36,774 nucleotides of DNA from an uncultured Clostridia bacterium (GCA_946626395.1 CAMOUF010000288.1:1-36774), one strand, 5' to 3'; positions 8,259-17,825 are shown, counted from the first letter of the stretch. The notes: generated by a model from the sequence alone, not told the origin. Numbers and translations are program-made.

Positions 8259-11119
8259 TTCTGTCCCTCCTTCCCTGCCGGGTGGGCCTCATTCCAGGCG
8301 TCGATGTATTTTTGCACCACGTCCACCGTTGGCGTGGGGAAATCCTTGAGCATTTCCCCGTTTTTATAGTAGCCGAACTCCTCCAGCTTGCGGTATGTTT
8401 CCCGATTGATGCGCTTGACGGCGGTATCCAGCGCCCGGCGGGCGTCCACGCCGTCCACCACCACGGAGATAAAGGCATTGGACAATTCCCGCTCCAGCAT
8501 ATAGGTGCCCAGTACCCAGGGCGCTTCCGTCATCCACTTCATCTGCTCCATGATCACCTTTTTATGGGCGCTCTTTAAGGGCAGGGTGGCGAAGGCGGCG
8601 GAATTGGCGGTGGGCCAGATATATTCGGAGCCGTAGGTGCTCTGGAGCAGGGAGCCAAAGCGGCTCTGTACATCCTCGCTGCTCCACCATTTGAGGAACT
8701 CCCAGGCCTTGTCCGGCATTTTAGTCTGGCTCAGAATCGCCATGGTTTCCGCGCCGCCGGTGGTCCAGCGGGCCACGGTGCCGTCCTCCTGGGTCAGCCC
8801 CGGGAACAGGGAAATATCCCACAGGGAATCCAGTTCCGGCGCAGCGTTGAGCAGCAGGTTGTAGGTGGCCAGATCGGCGATGCCGATGGGCAGGGTGCCG
8901 TCCCTGAACTGCTGATAGAATCCGGGAGAGGGCACGTCGGTGGGCATGTTATACACGGTAAACAGTTCCGTCATTTCCCGGAAGCCCTTCAGGGAAGCGT
9001 CGCTGTCCAGGGTGGTGTCGCCGATGGTGGTATCGTAAATAGAGCCGCCGCACTGCAAAATCAGCGGCAGGGTGCCGGGGAACACCTTCATGCCCACCAT
9101 GCCCGCGGTGGGGAAATAGAAGTTCATGTTCCTGCGCTGCAATTCAGGCAGGATGAGCTTGACTTCCTCCATGCTGTCCGGCACGTCGATCTGCAGGGCG
9201 TCCAGGATGTCTTTCCGGTAAAACTGCACCCAGAAGTTCACCGTTTCCGGCATGGCATAGACTCCGTCCCCCAGGGTGTAGGGGATGAACAGGCCGGGAG
9301 AAAACCGCTGGGCCACCTGCCCAAAGTCCTCAAACTGGGTCAGATCATACAGCGCGCCGCGGATATTCAGGTAGCTGGGCACCACGTACTGCAGGCTCAG
9401 CACCACGTCCGGGGCGGTGCCCGCCGCGTTGGCCAGCACCAGCTTGTTGGCATCGGGCATCAGAGAAATATCCACCTGGATGCCGGTATTCGGCGTGAAT
9501 TCCACGTCGATCAGGTTCTGCACCAATTCCACGTACTGGCGGCTGCGGCCCATCCATACCTGCAAATGGGTCTTGTCGCCGGAGCCCGCGGCGTAATCCT
9601 GGCTGGAGAAGGAGGTCACGAACCGCTCCACGGTCTTGCCCGCCTGCTCGCCGAAGCCGGGACGGCCGGGAAGAGAAGCGCCTTCCTGGAAGAAAATGAT
9701 CTGGTCGATGGCAAGATCATTGTTGGCCATGTCCTGCAATTGCTGGGCCAGCATCCGGGAGGCGGAGTTGGACCCGGTGGACAGTTCGGACAGACGCCGG
9801 GGCAGATCCTCCGGCTTCAATGCCAGGCGGTGCAATTGATCCGCGCACAGGGTCAGGCTGGAAAAGGCGCTGCCGGAGCCGTTGGCGGAAAACTGCTTGA
9901 TGTATTCCACCGCCTGGGCGCAGTCGTCGCCCCAGCCGTTCAGACGGTCCTCGATATCCGGAATATACTGGCGCACGTTATAGCTGCGGTACTGGTCCGC
10001 CGCGCCGCCGGAGAGGCGGGTGATTTCCAGGCTCAGGGAATTGATTTCGCTGAGCACCCGGTCGATCATTTCATACACCGGAGTGAGCAGCGCGGCGTTC
10101 AGGCGCAGGGACAGGGTATGCTCTCCCTGGGAAAGGAAGTAGGTCTGGTTTTCCTCCCCCGCCCGGATGACCTTGTCCGTAAAGCTGGTGGAATAATCCA
10201 TGGGCACCTGCCGGGCCGCCTGGGAGGGAAGCTCCCCGTCCAGCAGGATATCCAGGAATACCGGGAAATCCGCCTTCACGCTCTGGCGGTAATGGAAGTC
10301 CAGCTGATACCAGCCTTCCTTTTCCGCGGTGAATTTGTAGGTCACGGTGTCCCCCGCGGTATCGAAGGACGCGCCGTCCAGGTGATTGATCACCCGGTGA
10401 TCGGTGCTGTAGGGGGTGAGCAGGGCGTTGAATTCCCCCGCGCCGCGAATGGAAGATTTGCTGCGGCTGAAAATGTCCTCGCCCTCGATGATGATCACGC
10501 CGGCGCCCTGGGCCTTTTCCCCCGCGTAAGCGGCGGGCTCCTCCGGGGCTTTCAGGGTCACGGCGCTCAAATGCGCGCCGCTGTCCTGCACCTCAAAAGA
10601 AAGAGTATGCTTCCCCGCTTTGAGCTCAAACAGGAAGGGCACGTCGATGCGGGCAGTGGAGTCTGTCAGGCCCGCCTCCTGCTCCGCGTCCGCCGCCACG
10701 GGGGCGGGGGCGATTTCGTTGCCGTAGCGGTCCACGGGGATTTCGTCGGATGCCGTCACCCACAGAGAGTTCAGCTTGATCCGCCGCAGTTCATAGAAGG
10801 GCAGACCGCCGTCGATCCGCAGGATCAGTTCGGTGGGCAGGGTGGACTGGGTCACGTTCCGGTAGGTGAGCCAGATTTCATACTGGCCGTCCTCCGGGGC
10901 GTTTACCTCCGCCTGTACCGTTTCCCCGGCCATGGCGGTTAAATCGGTTTCCGTTCTGATTGCTTCTCCCGCGTATACCGGCAGGGGGTATTCCTGCTTC
11001 AGGCTGGAATACAGCGGCTCCGTGCGGCCCATGCGAACGCTTTCTTCCGCCCCTGCCGCGGGCAGCGTCCAGCATAGCGACAGCACCAGCACCGCCAGCA
11101 ACGCCATTGTCCTGCGCAT
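8255..11119 (-). CDS. Very large extracellular solute-binding protein with N-terminal carbohydrate-binding-like modules
   Basis: At 954 residues this is about twice the size of an ordinary family 1 sugar-binding protein. A signal peptide (cleavage near AAGA-E, residue 24) comes first. Two beta-sandwich modules resembling galactose-binding/CBM domains follow (about 65-190 and 210-345, each with a [13 protein letters not shown] or [13 protein letters not shown] strand). A helical spacer spans about 345-510. The binding-protein fold runs from about residue 514 ([14 protein letters not shown]) to 930. No lipobox cysteine is apparent, unusual for a Gram-positive binding protein. The upstream modules may hold polysaccharide near the transporter; this is inference. 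The ribosome site is GGAGGTG before ATG. It overlaps the next permease gene by four bases. Confidence 0.9.
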   Translation of the reverse strand: MRRTMALLAVLVLSLCWTLPAAGAEESVRMGRTEPLYSSLKQEYPLPVYAGEAIRTETDLTAMAGETVQAEVNAPEDGQYEIWLTYRNVTQSTLPTELILRIDGGLPFYELRRIKLNSLWVTASDEIPVDRYGNEIAPAPVAADAEQEAGLTDSTARIDVPFLFELKAGKHTLSFEVQDSGAHLSAVTLKAPEEPAAYAGEKAQGAGVIIIEGEDIFSRSKSSIRGAGEFNALLTPYSTDHRVINHLDGASFDTAGDTVTYKFTAEKEGWYQLDFHYRQSVKADFPVFLDILLDGELPSQAARQVPMDYSTSFTDKVIRAGEENQTYFLSQGEHTLSLRLNAALLTPVYEMIDRVLSEINSLSLEITRLSGGAADQYRSYNVRQYIPDIEDRLNGWGDDCAQAVEYIKQFSANGSGSAFSSLTLCADQLHRLALKPEDLPRRLSELSTGSNSASRMLAQQLQDMANNDLAIDQIIFFQEGASLPGRPGFGEQAGKTVERFVTSFSSQDYAAGSGDKTHLQVWMGRSRQYVELVQNLIDVEFTPNTGIQVDISLMPDANKLVLANAAGTAPDVVLSLQYVVPSYLNIRGALYDLTQFEDFGQVAQRFSPGLFIPYTLGDGVYAMPETVNFWVQFYRKDILDALQIDVPDSMEEVKLILPELQRRNMNFYFPTAGMVGMKVFPGTLPLILQCGGSIYDTTIGDTTLDSDASLKGFREMTELFTVYNMPTDVPSPGFYQQFRDGTLPIGIADLATYNLLLNAAPELDSLWDISLFPGLTQEDGTVARWTTGGAETMAILSQTKMPDKAWEFLKWWSSEDVQSRFGSLLQSTYGSEYIWPTANSAAFATLPLKSAHKKVIMEQMKWMTEAPWVLGTYMLERELSNAFISVVVDGVDARRALDTAVKRINRETYRKLEEFGYYKNGEMLKDFPTPTVDVVQKYIDAWNEAHPAGKEGQK

Positions 11120-11191
11120 AAACGCACCTCCATCTTTTTTTTTACAACATGATCCCTACTGATTGTGCTTTTATTCAGCAATCGACGCGTT

Positions 11192-12643
11192 TTAAGGCAT
11201 ATTCCCGTCCGCGTCGTCATACCGGATGCCCCAGGCCGCTTCCCCATCCTGGCTCAGGGCGGTAAAGCAGGTGACGATGGCGCTTTGAGAACCGTCCACA
11301 GCGCGGATAAAAAGTCCCCGGTATTCCTTGCCGGCGATGCTCAAGGTCATATGCCCGTCCTCATCCCCGGTCCACGTTCCTTCATAGCCGCCGGTCACCG
11401 TGCCGTCGTCCAGCAGCGCCGCTTCTTTGGACACATGTTCCACGGCGTTGATGTCGTGCTCATGGAGCAGGATTTTGTATTTCCCATAACGGAATGAATC
11501 GGGAACCGTTTCCTTTTCTTCCCCCGCGTAGCGAAGGGGCGACACTACCGGCCAGCCCTGATCGTTCATGAACATCTGATGCACCCGCACGGTAAAGGTT
11601 TCGCCGCTGTTGGCAAAGCGGGTATGGAAGATCAGGAAGTACTGTCCCGTGGCCTCGTCGTAATACGCGCTGTTGTGACCGGGAGAGCGCAGCGCCTGAG
11701 CCATGCGGCTTGTGTCCGTCTCCGCGGAGGCGAACTGGTAGCCGCCCATGAGCTTGACCCCGTAGCCCTCGTAGTCCGGGTCGTTAAAAAAGGTGCCGGG
11801 CCTGCCGCCGCAGGAAATCATGTCCTGATCCAGGCTGTCATAAAAGGGCCCGTCGGGATTCCTGGACCGGCACACCCGGATATTGTAGCCGCCGTTGCTG
11901 TCCAGGCCGCCAAAGGAAAGGAACAGATAATAATAATCCGTTTCGGGGCTGTAAAGCATATAGGGGCCTTCGATGCGGGCGTGGTTTTTGCCCAGCAGCT
12001 TTTTGCCGTAGTTCTGATCGGGCAGGGGCAGGCCCGTTTCATTGTCCATTTTCAGGATGAAGATGCCCCCGGAATAGCTGCCGTACACCATCCACAATTG
12101 GCCCTCCTTATCCAGGAAGGCGCAGGGGTCCACCACGTTGGGATAATAGGTGGCGTTATAGCCCGCCATGCCGCTTTTGAGGAACACCCCCTGATCCACA
12201 AAGGGCCCCTCCGGCCCGTCGGCAATGGCCAGCCCCAGGGCGGACAGGGGGCTGGAACCCTCGCAGGTACAGTAATACAGGGCATACTTTCCATTGTCCA
12301 GCCGCTGCACGTCCGGGGCCCAGAAGGTGTTTGTTTTCGCCCAGGAGAGGGCTTCCTTCATTTGAGTCTGCACGTTTTCCACCAGGGTGCAGCCCGCCTG
12401 GGCGTCCTTGCTGATCAGCTTCCAGTTCATCAGGTCCGTGGATTTGGCGGCGGCCATATGGCTGCCGTAAATATAAAAGGTGCCGTCCTCCGCCCGGATG
12501 ACCGACGGATCATGAACGGAAACGCTGGCAAATTTCGGTGTTTTATATGGCTCCTCAGCCAGACTGCTTTCTCCCATGGCGCTTCCTCCCTGGGCCCAGA
12601 TCAGGCAGGCGGCTGCCGCCCAGGCCAGCCATCTTTTTTTCAT
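11192..12643 (-). CDS. Secreted GH43 arabinanase with GH43_C2-like C-terminal domain
   Basis: This 483-residue exported glycoside hydrolase probably is an endo-alpha-1,5-L-arabinanase. A signal peptide (about residues 1-23, ending near GGSAMGE) precedes a five-bladed propeller. The GH43 residues are visible: general base D45 in HDPSVI, pKa-modulating D172 in VVDPCAF, and general acid E225 in RIEGPYM. WAPDVQRL and SYSGGIFIL also fit the arabinanase branch. Residues from about 365 to the end (YKILLHEHDINAVEHV to AWGIRYDDADG) match the GH43 C-terminal domain of Abn2-like enzymes. GGAGG sits nine bases before ATG. It is the first gene of the operon, so polymer cleavage and uptake are co-expressed. 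Exact substrate preference is inferred. Confidence 0.9.
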   Translation of the reverse strand: MKKRWLAWAAAACLIWAQGGSAMGESSLAEEPYKTPKFASVSVHDPSVIRAEDGTFYIYGSHMAAAKSTDLMNWKLISKDAQAGCTLVENVQTQMKEALSWAKTNTFWAPDVQRLDNGKYALYYCTCEGSSPLSALGLAIADGPEGPFVDQGVFLKSGMAGYNATYYPNVVDPCAFLDKEGQLWMVYGSYSGGIFILKMDNETGLPLPDQNYGKKLLGKNHARIEGPYMLYSPETDYYYLFLSFGGLDSNGGYNIRVCRSRNPDGPFYDSLDQDMISCGGRPGTFFNDPDYEGYGVKLMGGYQFASAETDTSRMAQALRSPGHNSAYYDEATGQYFLIFHTRFANSGETFTVRVHQMFMNDQGWPVVSPLRYAGEEKETVPDSFRYGKYKILLHEHDINAVEHVSKEAALLDDGTVTGGYEGTWTGDEDGHMTLSIAGKEYRGLFIRAVDGSQSAIVTCFTALSQDGEAAWGIRYDDADGNMP

Positions 12644-12671
12644 GCAGCAAGTCCTCCGTCAGTGGTTTTGG

Positions 12672-12687
12672 TTTGGAAAAGTCCAAA
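12672..12687. promoter_or_regulatory. Palindrome TTTGGA-N4-TCCAAA, candidate operator
   Basis: A perfect 6-4-6 inverted repeat lies about 20 bases downstream of the expected transcription start of the GH43 operon and upstream of its ribosome site. Its position suits a repressor site. The regulator is not in the window and the family is unknown. Confidence 0.4.
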
Positions 12688-12712
12688 GCAATAAACGAAT
12701 TTCTTTAATAAA

Positions 12713-12741
12713 ATAATAATGGATTCCATGGCAAATGTCAA
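12713..12741 (-). promoter_or_regulatory. Sigma-A promoter of the carbohydrate operon
   Basis: On the minus strand TTGACA (12736-12741) and TATTAT (12713-12718) are separated by 17 bases. It drives the GH43 gene and probably all eight genes down to position 104, since no strong internal terminator is seen. Confidence 0.75.
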
Positions 12742-12820
12742 TATGTTTTTCCACATGCTGAAAGTAATATTTTCATTTTTCTTCCAGATTATCAATGCTG
12801 GTTTATCACAGTAAAGCGCC

Positions 12821-12849
12821 TTGAAATTTTCAATTTCCCATGGTATGAT
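12821..12849 (+). promoter_or_regulatory. Sigma-A promoter of the first ABC exporter operon
   Basis: TTGAAA (12821-12826), a 17-base spacer, then TATGAT (12844-12849), followed by the AAGGAGGTG ribosome site at 12868-12876. It diverges from the GH43 promoter about 80 bases away. Confidence 0.7.
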
Positions 12850-12878
12850 GCATGTGTTCCCGTTTTTAAGGAGGTGAA

Positions 12879-14663
12879 ATGCGGCCGAATCCCGCTTGCC
12901 ATATGCGTTTTATCTGGAAATATGTGAAAAAATACGCCCGGCGGCTGTTCGGGGTGATGGGCATCAAGCTCAGCGGCACGGCGCTGGAGCTGCTGATCCC
13001 TTATGTGATGGAGCATCTGATCGACCATGTGGTGCCCACCCGGCAAATGGGCCAGGTGCTGCTGTGGGGCGCGGTCATGGTGCTGCTGGCCATCGGCGTG
13101 CGCTTTTTGAATGTAAACGCCAACCGGCTCAGCGTGCGCACCGCCAAAGAAAGCATTTTTGAAATCCGGCGGGATCTGTTCCACGCCGCGCTGAACCTGT
13201 CCGGCAGCCAGATGGACGGGGTGGGCCTGCCCTCCCTGATCTCCCGCATGACCTCGGACACCTATAACGTGCAGTCCTTTATCCAGTCCATCCAGACCAT
13301 CGGTATCCGCGCGCCCATTATGCTCATTGGGGGCATCGCCATCACCCTGACCATGGACACGGGCCTGGCCGCCATTCTGTGCGTGATGGCCCCCATCATG
13401 ATCGCCCTGGTGGTGTTCATTTCCATGAAGGGCATTCCCCTTTACGACCAGGTGCAGCGGGGCATGGACGATATCGTGCGGGTGATGCGGGAAAATATCA
13501 CCGGCATCCGGGTGGTGAAGGCCCTGTCCCGGGAGCCCAGGGAAATCCGGCGTTTCTCCCAGGCCAACGGAGAAACCGCCCGGCGGGATATCAGGGCGGG
13601 CATGATCATGGCGCTGCCCGGCCCCATCGTGACGCTGTTTTTGAACGTGGGGCTTTCCCTGGTAGTGCTGCTGGGGGCGCGCCGGGTCAACGACGGGCTG
13701 ACGGAGCCTGGGGTGATCCTGGCTTTCCTTACCTATTTTAATATGATCCTCATGGGCGTGATGGGCCTGAACCGCATATTCATGATGCTGTCCAAGGCCA
13801 ACGCCTCCGCCAAGCGCATTGCCCAGGTGGCGGAAACGGAAGCAGACCTGTCCCCCATTCCGGAAACGGCAGCCGCCGTGCAAAAAAAGGACGGCTTTAT
13901 CGTGTTTGACCACGTCTCCTTTTCCTATGACAGCGACAGCGAAGCCGCCGACGCCATGAGCTTTGCGGGGGCCAAGCGGCAAAAGTGCCTGGAGGATATT
14001 GATTTTGCCATTCCCCGGGGCGGCTCCCTGGGCATCATCGGCGCCACCGGCGCGGGCAAAACCAGCATCGTGAATCTGTTGATGCGGTTTTACGATCCCC
14101 AGGCAGGCCACGTGTTCGTGGACGGGAAGGACGTGAGAACCTACGACCCGGACGAACTGCACCGGCGCTTTGGCGTGGTGTTTCAGAACGACGTGATTTT
14201 CGCCGACACCATCCGGGAAAACATTTCCTTTGGCCGGGACGCCACCGACGAGGCCATCCGCTTCGCCGCCCGGGACGCCATGGTCCAGGAGTTCGTGGAA
14301 GCCTACGAGGATGATTACAACCACCGGGCCGTGATCCACGGGGCCAATTTTTCCGGCGGGCAGAAGCAGCGGCTTTTGATCGCCCGGGCCCTGGCGGCCC
14401 AGCCGGAAATCCTGGTGCTGGACGATTCCTCCTCCGCCCTGGACTACCGCACCGACGCCGCCCTGCGCCGGGCCATCCGGGAAAACCATGCCTGCGCCGC
14501 CACCATCGTGATCGCCCAGCGCATTTCCTCCATCATGAGCCTGGACCAGATCATCGTGCTGGACGAAGGCCGGGTCATTGGAAAAGGCACCCACGAAGAA
14601 CTGCTTTCCTCCTGCCCGGCTTACCGGTATATTCATGAAACGCAGATGGGGGAGGGGGACTGA
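12879..14663 (+). CDS. ABC exporter half-transporter with degenerate ATP site (heterodimer subunit A)
   Basis: This 594-residue half-transporter has an N-terminal six-helix type IV membrane domain (about 30-320) and a C-terminal nucleotide-binding domain. Walker A is intact (GATGAGKTS, about residue 387), and the signature is canonical (FSGGQKQR, about 490). After Walker B the catalytic Glu is replaced by Asp (LDDSSS, about 514), and the switch His is replaced by Gln (IAQRISS, about 545). This is the pattern of the non-catalytic subunit in asymmetric exporters such as TM287/288 or BmrC. It donates a good signature motif to its partner's catalytic site. AAGGAGGTG precedes ATG, and the partner gene follows without any gap. 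Substrate unknown; a drug or lipid is likely. Confidence 0.92.
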   Translation: MRPNPACHMRFIWKYVKKYARRLFGVMGIKLSGTALELLIPYVMEHLIDHVVPTRQMGQVLLWGAVMVLLAIGVRFLNVNANRLSVRTAKESIFEIRRDLFHAALNLSGSQMDGVGLPSLISRMTSDTYNVQSFIQSIQTIGIRAPIMLIGGIAITLTMDTGLAAILCVMAPIMIALVVFISMKGIPLYDQVQRGMDDIVRVMRENITGIRVVKALSREPREIRRFSQANGETARRDIRAGMIMALPGPIVTLFLNVGLSLVVLLGARRVNDGLTEPGVILAFLTYFNMILMGVMGLNRIFMMLSKANASAKRIAQVAETEADLSPIPETAAAVQKKDGFIVFDHVSFSYDSDSEAADAMSFAGAKRQKCLEDIDFAIPRGGSLGIIGATGAGKTSIVNLLMRFYDPQAGHVFVDGKDVRTYDPDELHRRFGVVFQNDVIFADTIRENISFGRDATDEAIRFAARDAMVQEFVEAYEDDYNHRAVIHGANFSGGQKQRLLIARALAAQPEILVLDDSSSALDYRTDAALRRAIRENHACAATIVIAQRISSIMSLDQIIVLDEGRVIGKGTHEELLSSCPAYRYIHETQMGEGD

Positions 14664-16433
14664 ATGGCGCGGCGCGATTCCATTATGCGCAAGCCCAAGG
14701 ATTCCCGCGGGGCGCTGCGGCGGATGATTTCCTTCCTGGGCCCCTTTCGATGGCTGATTCTGCTGGTAGCGGCGCTGTGCGTGCTGTCCAATTTGCTGGC
14801 CCTGTGGGGGCCCGACCTGGCGGGCCATGCCATCAACGAGGCGGCGGCGGGAAAGGGAAAAGTGGATTTTGACAAAGTGACCTATTACGTTTACCGGATG
14901 CTGGCCTGTTACGTCTGCTCCTCCCTGCTCACCATCTCCATTCACGCCATCATGATGAACGTGTCCAAGCGCACGGCCAAAAATATGCGCCAAAGCGTGT
15001 TTGACAAGCTCATGCGCCTGCCGGTGGGATACTTTGACCGCAACCAGGCCGGGGACATCATCAGCCGGGTCAGCTACGACATTGACGTGATTTCCACCTG
15101 CATGGCCACCGACGTGGTCTCCATCCTGACCAGCACTGTGACGGTGGTGGGGTCGGTGATCATGATGATCCGCATTTCCCTGCCCCTGTCCGCCGTGACG
15201 CTGTTCAGCGTGCCCGCCGCCATCCTGTATCCCTCCCGGATGCGGAAGATCACCCAGCCCCGGTTCATCCGGCGCTCCAAATCCTACGGGGCCATGAACG
15301 GCTTTGTGGAGGAAATGCTGTCCGGGCAAAAGACCATCCAGGCCTACGCCTACGAAAAACGGGTGGAGGAGAAATTCGATTCGATCAACAGCAGCGCCGC
15401 CGAAGCCTACTATGACGCGGACCGCTACGGCGTGACCATCGGGCCCACCATGGGCTCCATCAACAATATGACCCTGGCCCTGATTGCCCTGCTGGGGTCG
15501 GTACTGTATATGGGCGGGCACATCGACCTGGGCTCCATTTCCTCCTTCGTGCTTTATTCCCGAAAATTTTCCGGGCCCATCAACGAAATCGCCAATATTA
15601 TCAATGAGCTGTTTTCCGCCCTGGCCGCCGCTGAACGGGTGTTTGCCCTGCTGGACGAAAAGGAGGAGCTTTCCGACGCCGAGAACGCTCAAGTTCTCTC
15701 CCACGTCCGGGGCGACGTGGCGCTGAAGAACGTGGCCTTTGGCTATGACGGCGGAAAAACCATCATTCACGATCTGACCATGCAGGCCCCGGCGGGCAAG
15801 CTGGTGGCCATCGTCGGCCCCACCGGCGCGGGGAAAACCACCATCATCAACCTGCTCATGCGCTTTTACGACGTGGACAGCGGCTCCATCACCGTGGACG
15901 GGACGGACGTAAGAGCCCTGACCCGGCGAAGCCTGCGGGGCGCCTATGCCATGGTATTGCAGGATACCTGGGTATTCCAGGGCACCATCTTTGACAATAT
16001 CGCTTACGGCAAGGATGACGCCACCATGGACGAGGTGGTGGCCGCCGCCAAGGCCGCCCATATCCATCCCTTCATCATGCGCCTGCCCCAGGGGTATCAG
16101 ACCGTGATCAGTGAGGACGGGGGCAATATATCCAAGGGTCAGAAGCAATTGCTCACCATCGCCCGGGCCATGCTCTATGACGCCCGGATGCTGATTCTGG
16201 ACGAAGCCACCTCCAACGTGGATACCTCCACCGAGCGGGAGATCCAGCAGGCCATGCGCCGCCTGATGGAGGGCAAGACCTGCTTCGTCATCGCCCACCG
16301 CCTGTCTACCATCCAGCACGCCGACCTGATCCTGGTGCTGGACAAGGGCGACGTGGTGGAGCAGGGCACCCACGAAGAACTGATGCGGAAAAAGGGCTTC
16401 TATTACAAACTGTACAGATCGCAGTTCGAGTGA
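14664..16433 (+). CDS. ABC exporter half-transporter with catalytic ATP site (heterodimer subunit B)
   Basis: This 589-residue partner begins right after the TGA of subunit A, with a GGGGGAGGGGG purine tract as ribosome site. It has a membrane domain (about 30-320) and a nucleotide-binding domain with GPTGAGKTT (about 384), an intact LDEATS Walker B/D-loop (about 511) and an intact switch His (IAHRLST, about 543). Its signature motif is altered to ISKGQ (about 488). Pairing this motif with subunit A's weak Walker B makes one composite site degenerate, while the other remains consensus. No regulator lies beside the pair. The gene is followed by a 330-base repeat-rich region. Confidence 0.92.
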   Translation: MARRDSIMRKPKDSRGALRRMISFLGPFRWLILLVAALCVLSNLLALWGPDLAGHAINEAAAGKGKVDFDKVTYYVYRMLACYVCSSLLTISIHAIMMNVSKRTAKNMRQSVFDKLMRLPVGYFDRNQAGDIISRVSYDIDVISTCMATDVVSILTSTVTVVGSVIMMIRISLPLSAVTLFSVPAAILYPSRMRKITQPRFIRRSKSYGAMNGFVEEMLSGQKTIQAYAYEKRVEEKFDSINSSAAEAYYDADRYGVTIGPTMGSINNMTLALIALLGSVLYMGGHIDLGSISSFVLYSRKFSGPINEIANIINELFSALAAAERVFALLDEKEELSDAENAQVLSHVRGDVALKNVAFGYDGGKTIIHDLTMQAPAGKLVAIVGPTGAGKTTIINLLMRFYDVDSGSITVDGTDVRALTRRSLRGAYAMVLQDTWVFQGTIFDNIAYGKDDATMDEVVAAAKAAHIHPFIMRLPQGYQTVISEDGGNISKGQKQLLTIARAMLYDARMLILDEATSNVDTSTEREIQQAMRRLMEGKTCFVIAHRLSTIQHADLILVLDKGDVVEQGTHEELMRKKGFYYKLYRSQFE

Positions 16434-16442
16434 GGGGCATAG

Positions 16443-16727
16443 GCGGAAGAAGTTTTTTACATACACTTTAAACGAACAGGCAAAAGGCATTAGGCATTAG
16501 ACGAAAGAGTGCAGTGTACAGAGTTCAGAGTACAGAGAATAGAACGCACACAAAGAACGAATTCAGACTTGGGGCGACTAAAAATATCTGAACTCTTCAC
16601 TCTGAACTTTCGTTTTCCTGTTGCCCATTGCCTATTGCCTTTTGCCTATTGCCTTTTGCCTATTGCCTAAAAAACTCTTTCATCTTTCTCCATTTTTTAT
16701 TCCAATCATATTTTCTTTTTCTTCCGC
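16443..16727. repeat. Nested inverted repeats in a gene-free stretch
   Basis: The 330 bases between 16434 and 16763 carry no gene. Three sets of arms are nested. The outer set is GCGGAAGAA (16443-16451) with TTCTTCCGC (16719-16727). The middle set is AGGCAAAAGGCA (16478-16489) with TGCCTTTTGCCT, present twice (16636-16647 and 16650-16661). The inner set is AGTTCAGAGT (16522-16531) with ACTCTGAACT (16599-16608), flanked by ACGAAAG (16501-16507) and CTTTCGT (16607-16613). The right side is a run of CCTATTGCCTTTTG units. It could act as a long terminator or be a non-autonomous repeat. I see no convincing promoter for the next gene here. Confidence 0.6.
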
Positions 16728-16763
16728 ATAGGGTGAAACCGGAACACGCGTAAAGGAGGAAGG

Positions 16764-17786
16764 ATGATGGGGCAATGCTGGCATCTGTTTCCCGGCAGCA
16801 ACACGGCGGCTGGGTTCGTGGGATTCTTTGATAATTTAAGGGGCCGGGCGGGCCGGACAGTGATCCTTAAGGGCGGGCCTGGCGTGGGCAAAAGCACACT
16901 GATGAAAGCAGTAGGCAAGCGGTACGAACGCAAGGGCTGTGCCGTGGGGTACTATCACTGCTCCGGCGACCCGGACAGTCTGGACGCCGTGCTGGTGCCG
17001 GAGGCGGATTTTCTCATCCTGGACGGCACCGCGCCCCACATCGTGGACCCAGTGCTGCCCGGCGCCCGGGACGGCATTTTGAACCTGGGCGTCTGCCTTT
17101 GTGAGGAAACGCTGGAGGAGCATGCTCCGGAAATCGAAGCCCTGGGCAAAGAAATATCCGCCTGCTACGCCCGGGCTTCTCGCTACCTGCAAGCCGCGAA
17201 GGCCTTGCGGGACGATGCAGCGGCAGTCTATTCCGCCGCCCTCTCCCCCGATGATCTTTCCACGCTGCAAAAAGAGCTGGTCTCCCTGATTCCCGCTTCT
17301 TACCCGGGCCAGGATATTCACGCCTTCGCCCAGGCCATTACCTGGAAGGGGGTGCTTCAATACCTGGACGCCCTTCTCACCGATCCGGTATACTGCCTGG
17401 ATGTGCCCTGGGGCTTTGACGTTGATGCCCTGCTGCGCCCCGTATGGGAGGCGGCAGGCAGGCGGGGTCTGGCCCGGAGCGCCTTCCACGATCCCCTGGA
17501 CGCGGGAAAGATAGCGCATATCCATGCGGGAGGCGCAGCCTTTACCACCGCCGTGACAGAAGAAGGCACCGTGTTTTCGCCCCCGCTGAACCCCGCCGTG
17601 CTGCGTCGGGAAAATTCCCGCCTGGCCTTTGACCGGGCGGCCTGCGACCTGATGCGCACCCAGGCCGTGGAGGCCCTGGCCCAGGCCAAGCAGCGCCACG
17701 ACAGCCTGGAACGTTTTTATATCGACGCGATGGACTATCCCCGGCTGGATGAAATCAAAAAAGAATTCATGGATTCTTTGCCATAA
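16764..17786 (+). CDS. P-loop ATPase of the PRK06851 type
   Basis: This 340-residue soluble protein has a Walker A motif very near the N-terminus (GGPGVGKST, residues 37-45) preceded by strand TVILK. A Walker B-like strand (DFLILDGTAPHIVDP, about 88-102) follows. The central part is helical. The overall pattern fits the PRK06851 group of Bacillota ATPases, whose role is not known to me. The ribosome site AAAGGAGGAAGG lies immediately upstream of ATGATG, so the start could be either Met. It is transcribed alone and ends in a good terminator. A kinase or NTPase role is all that the motifs support. Confidence 0.8.
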   Translation: MMGQCWHLFPGSNTAAGFVGFFDNLRGRAGRTVILKGGPGVGKSTLMKAVGKRYERKGCAVGYYHCSGDPDSLDAVLVPEADFLILDGTAPHIVDPVLPGARDGILNLGVCLCEETLEEHAPEIEALGKEISACYARASRYLQAAKALRDDAAAVYSAALSPDDLSTLQKELVSLIPASYPGQDIHAFAQAITWKGVLQYLDALLTDPVYCLDVPWGFDVDALLRPVWEAAGRRGLARSAFHDPLDAGKIAHIHAGGAAFTTAVTEEGTVFSPPLNPAVLRRENSRLAFDRAACDLMRTQAVEALAQAKQRHDSLERFYIDAMDYPRLDEIKKEFMDSLP

Positions 17787-17799
17787 GCAGATTGCCCTG

Positions 17800-17825
17800 G
17801 GGCCGCGGCCATGCGGCCCTTTTTG
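17800..17825 (+). terminator. Rho-independent terminator
   Basis: GGGCCGC (17800-17806) pairs with GCGGCCC (17813-17819), and five T follow, 14 bases after the ATPase stop codon. Confidence 0.8.

Noticed and set aside
12792-16490. A 3.7 kb open frame antisense to both exporter genes, rich in His, Gly and Gln
   Set aside because: It mirrors the codon bias of the two sense ABC genes and has no recognisable domain or ribosome site. The same holds for the long antisense frames at 2951-4369, 9566-10942, 23187-25223, 25066-27036 and 32835-35069.
16620-16670. TTGCCTATTGCC units as a CRISPR array
   Set aside because: Units are about 7 bases long, tandem and degenerate, with no spacers and no cas genes nearby.
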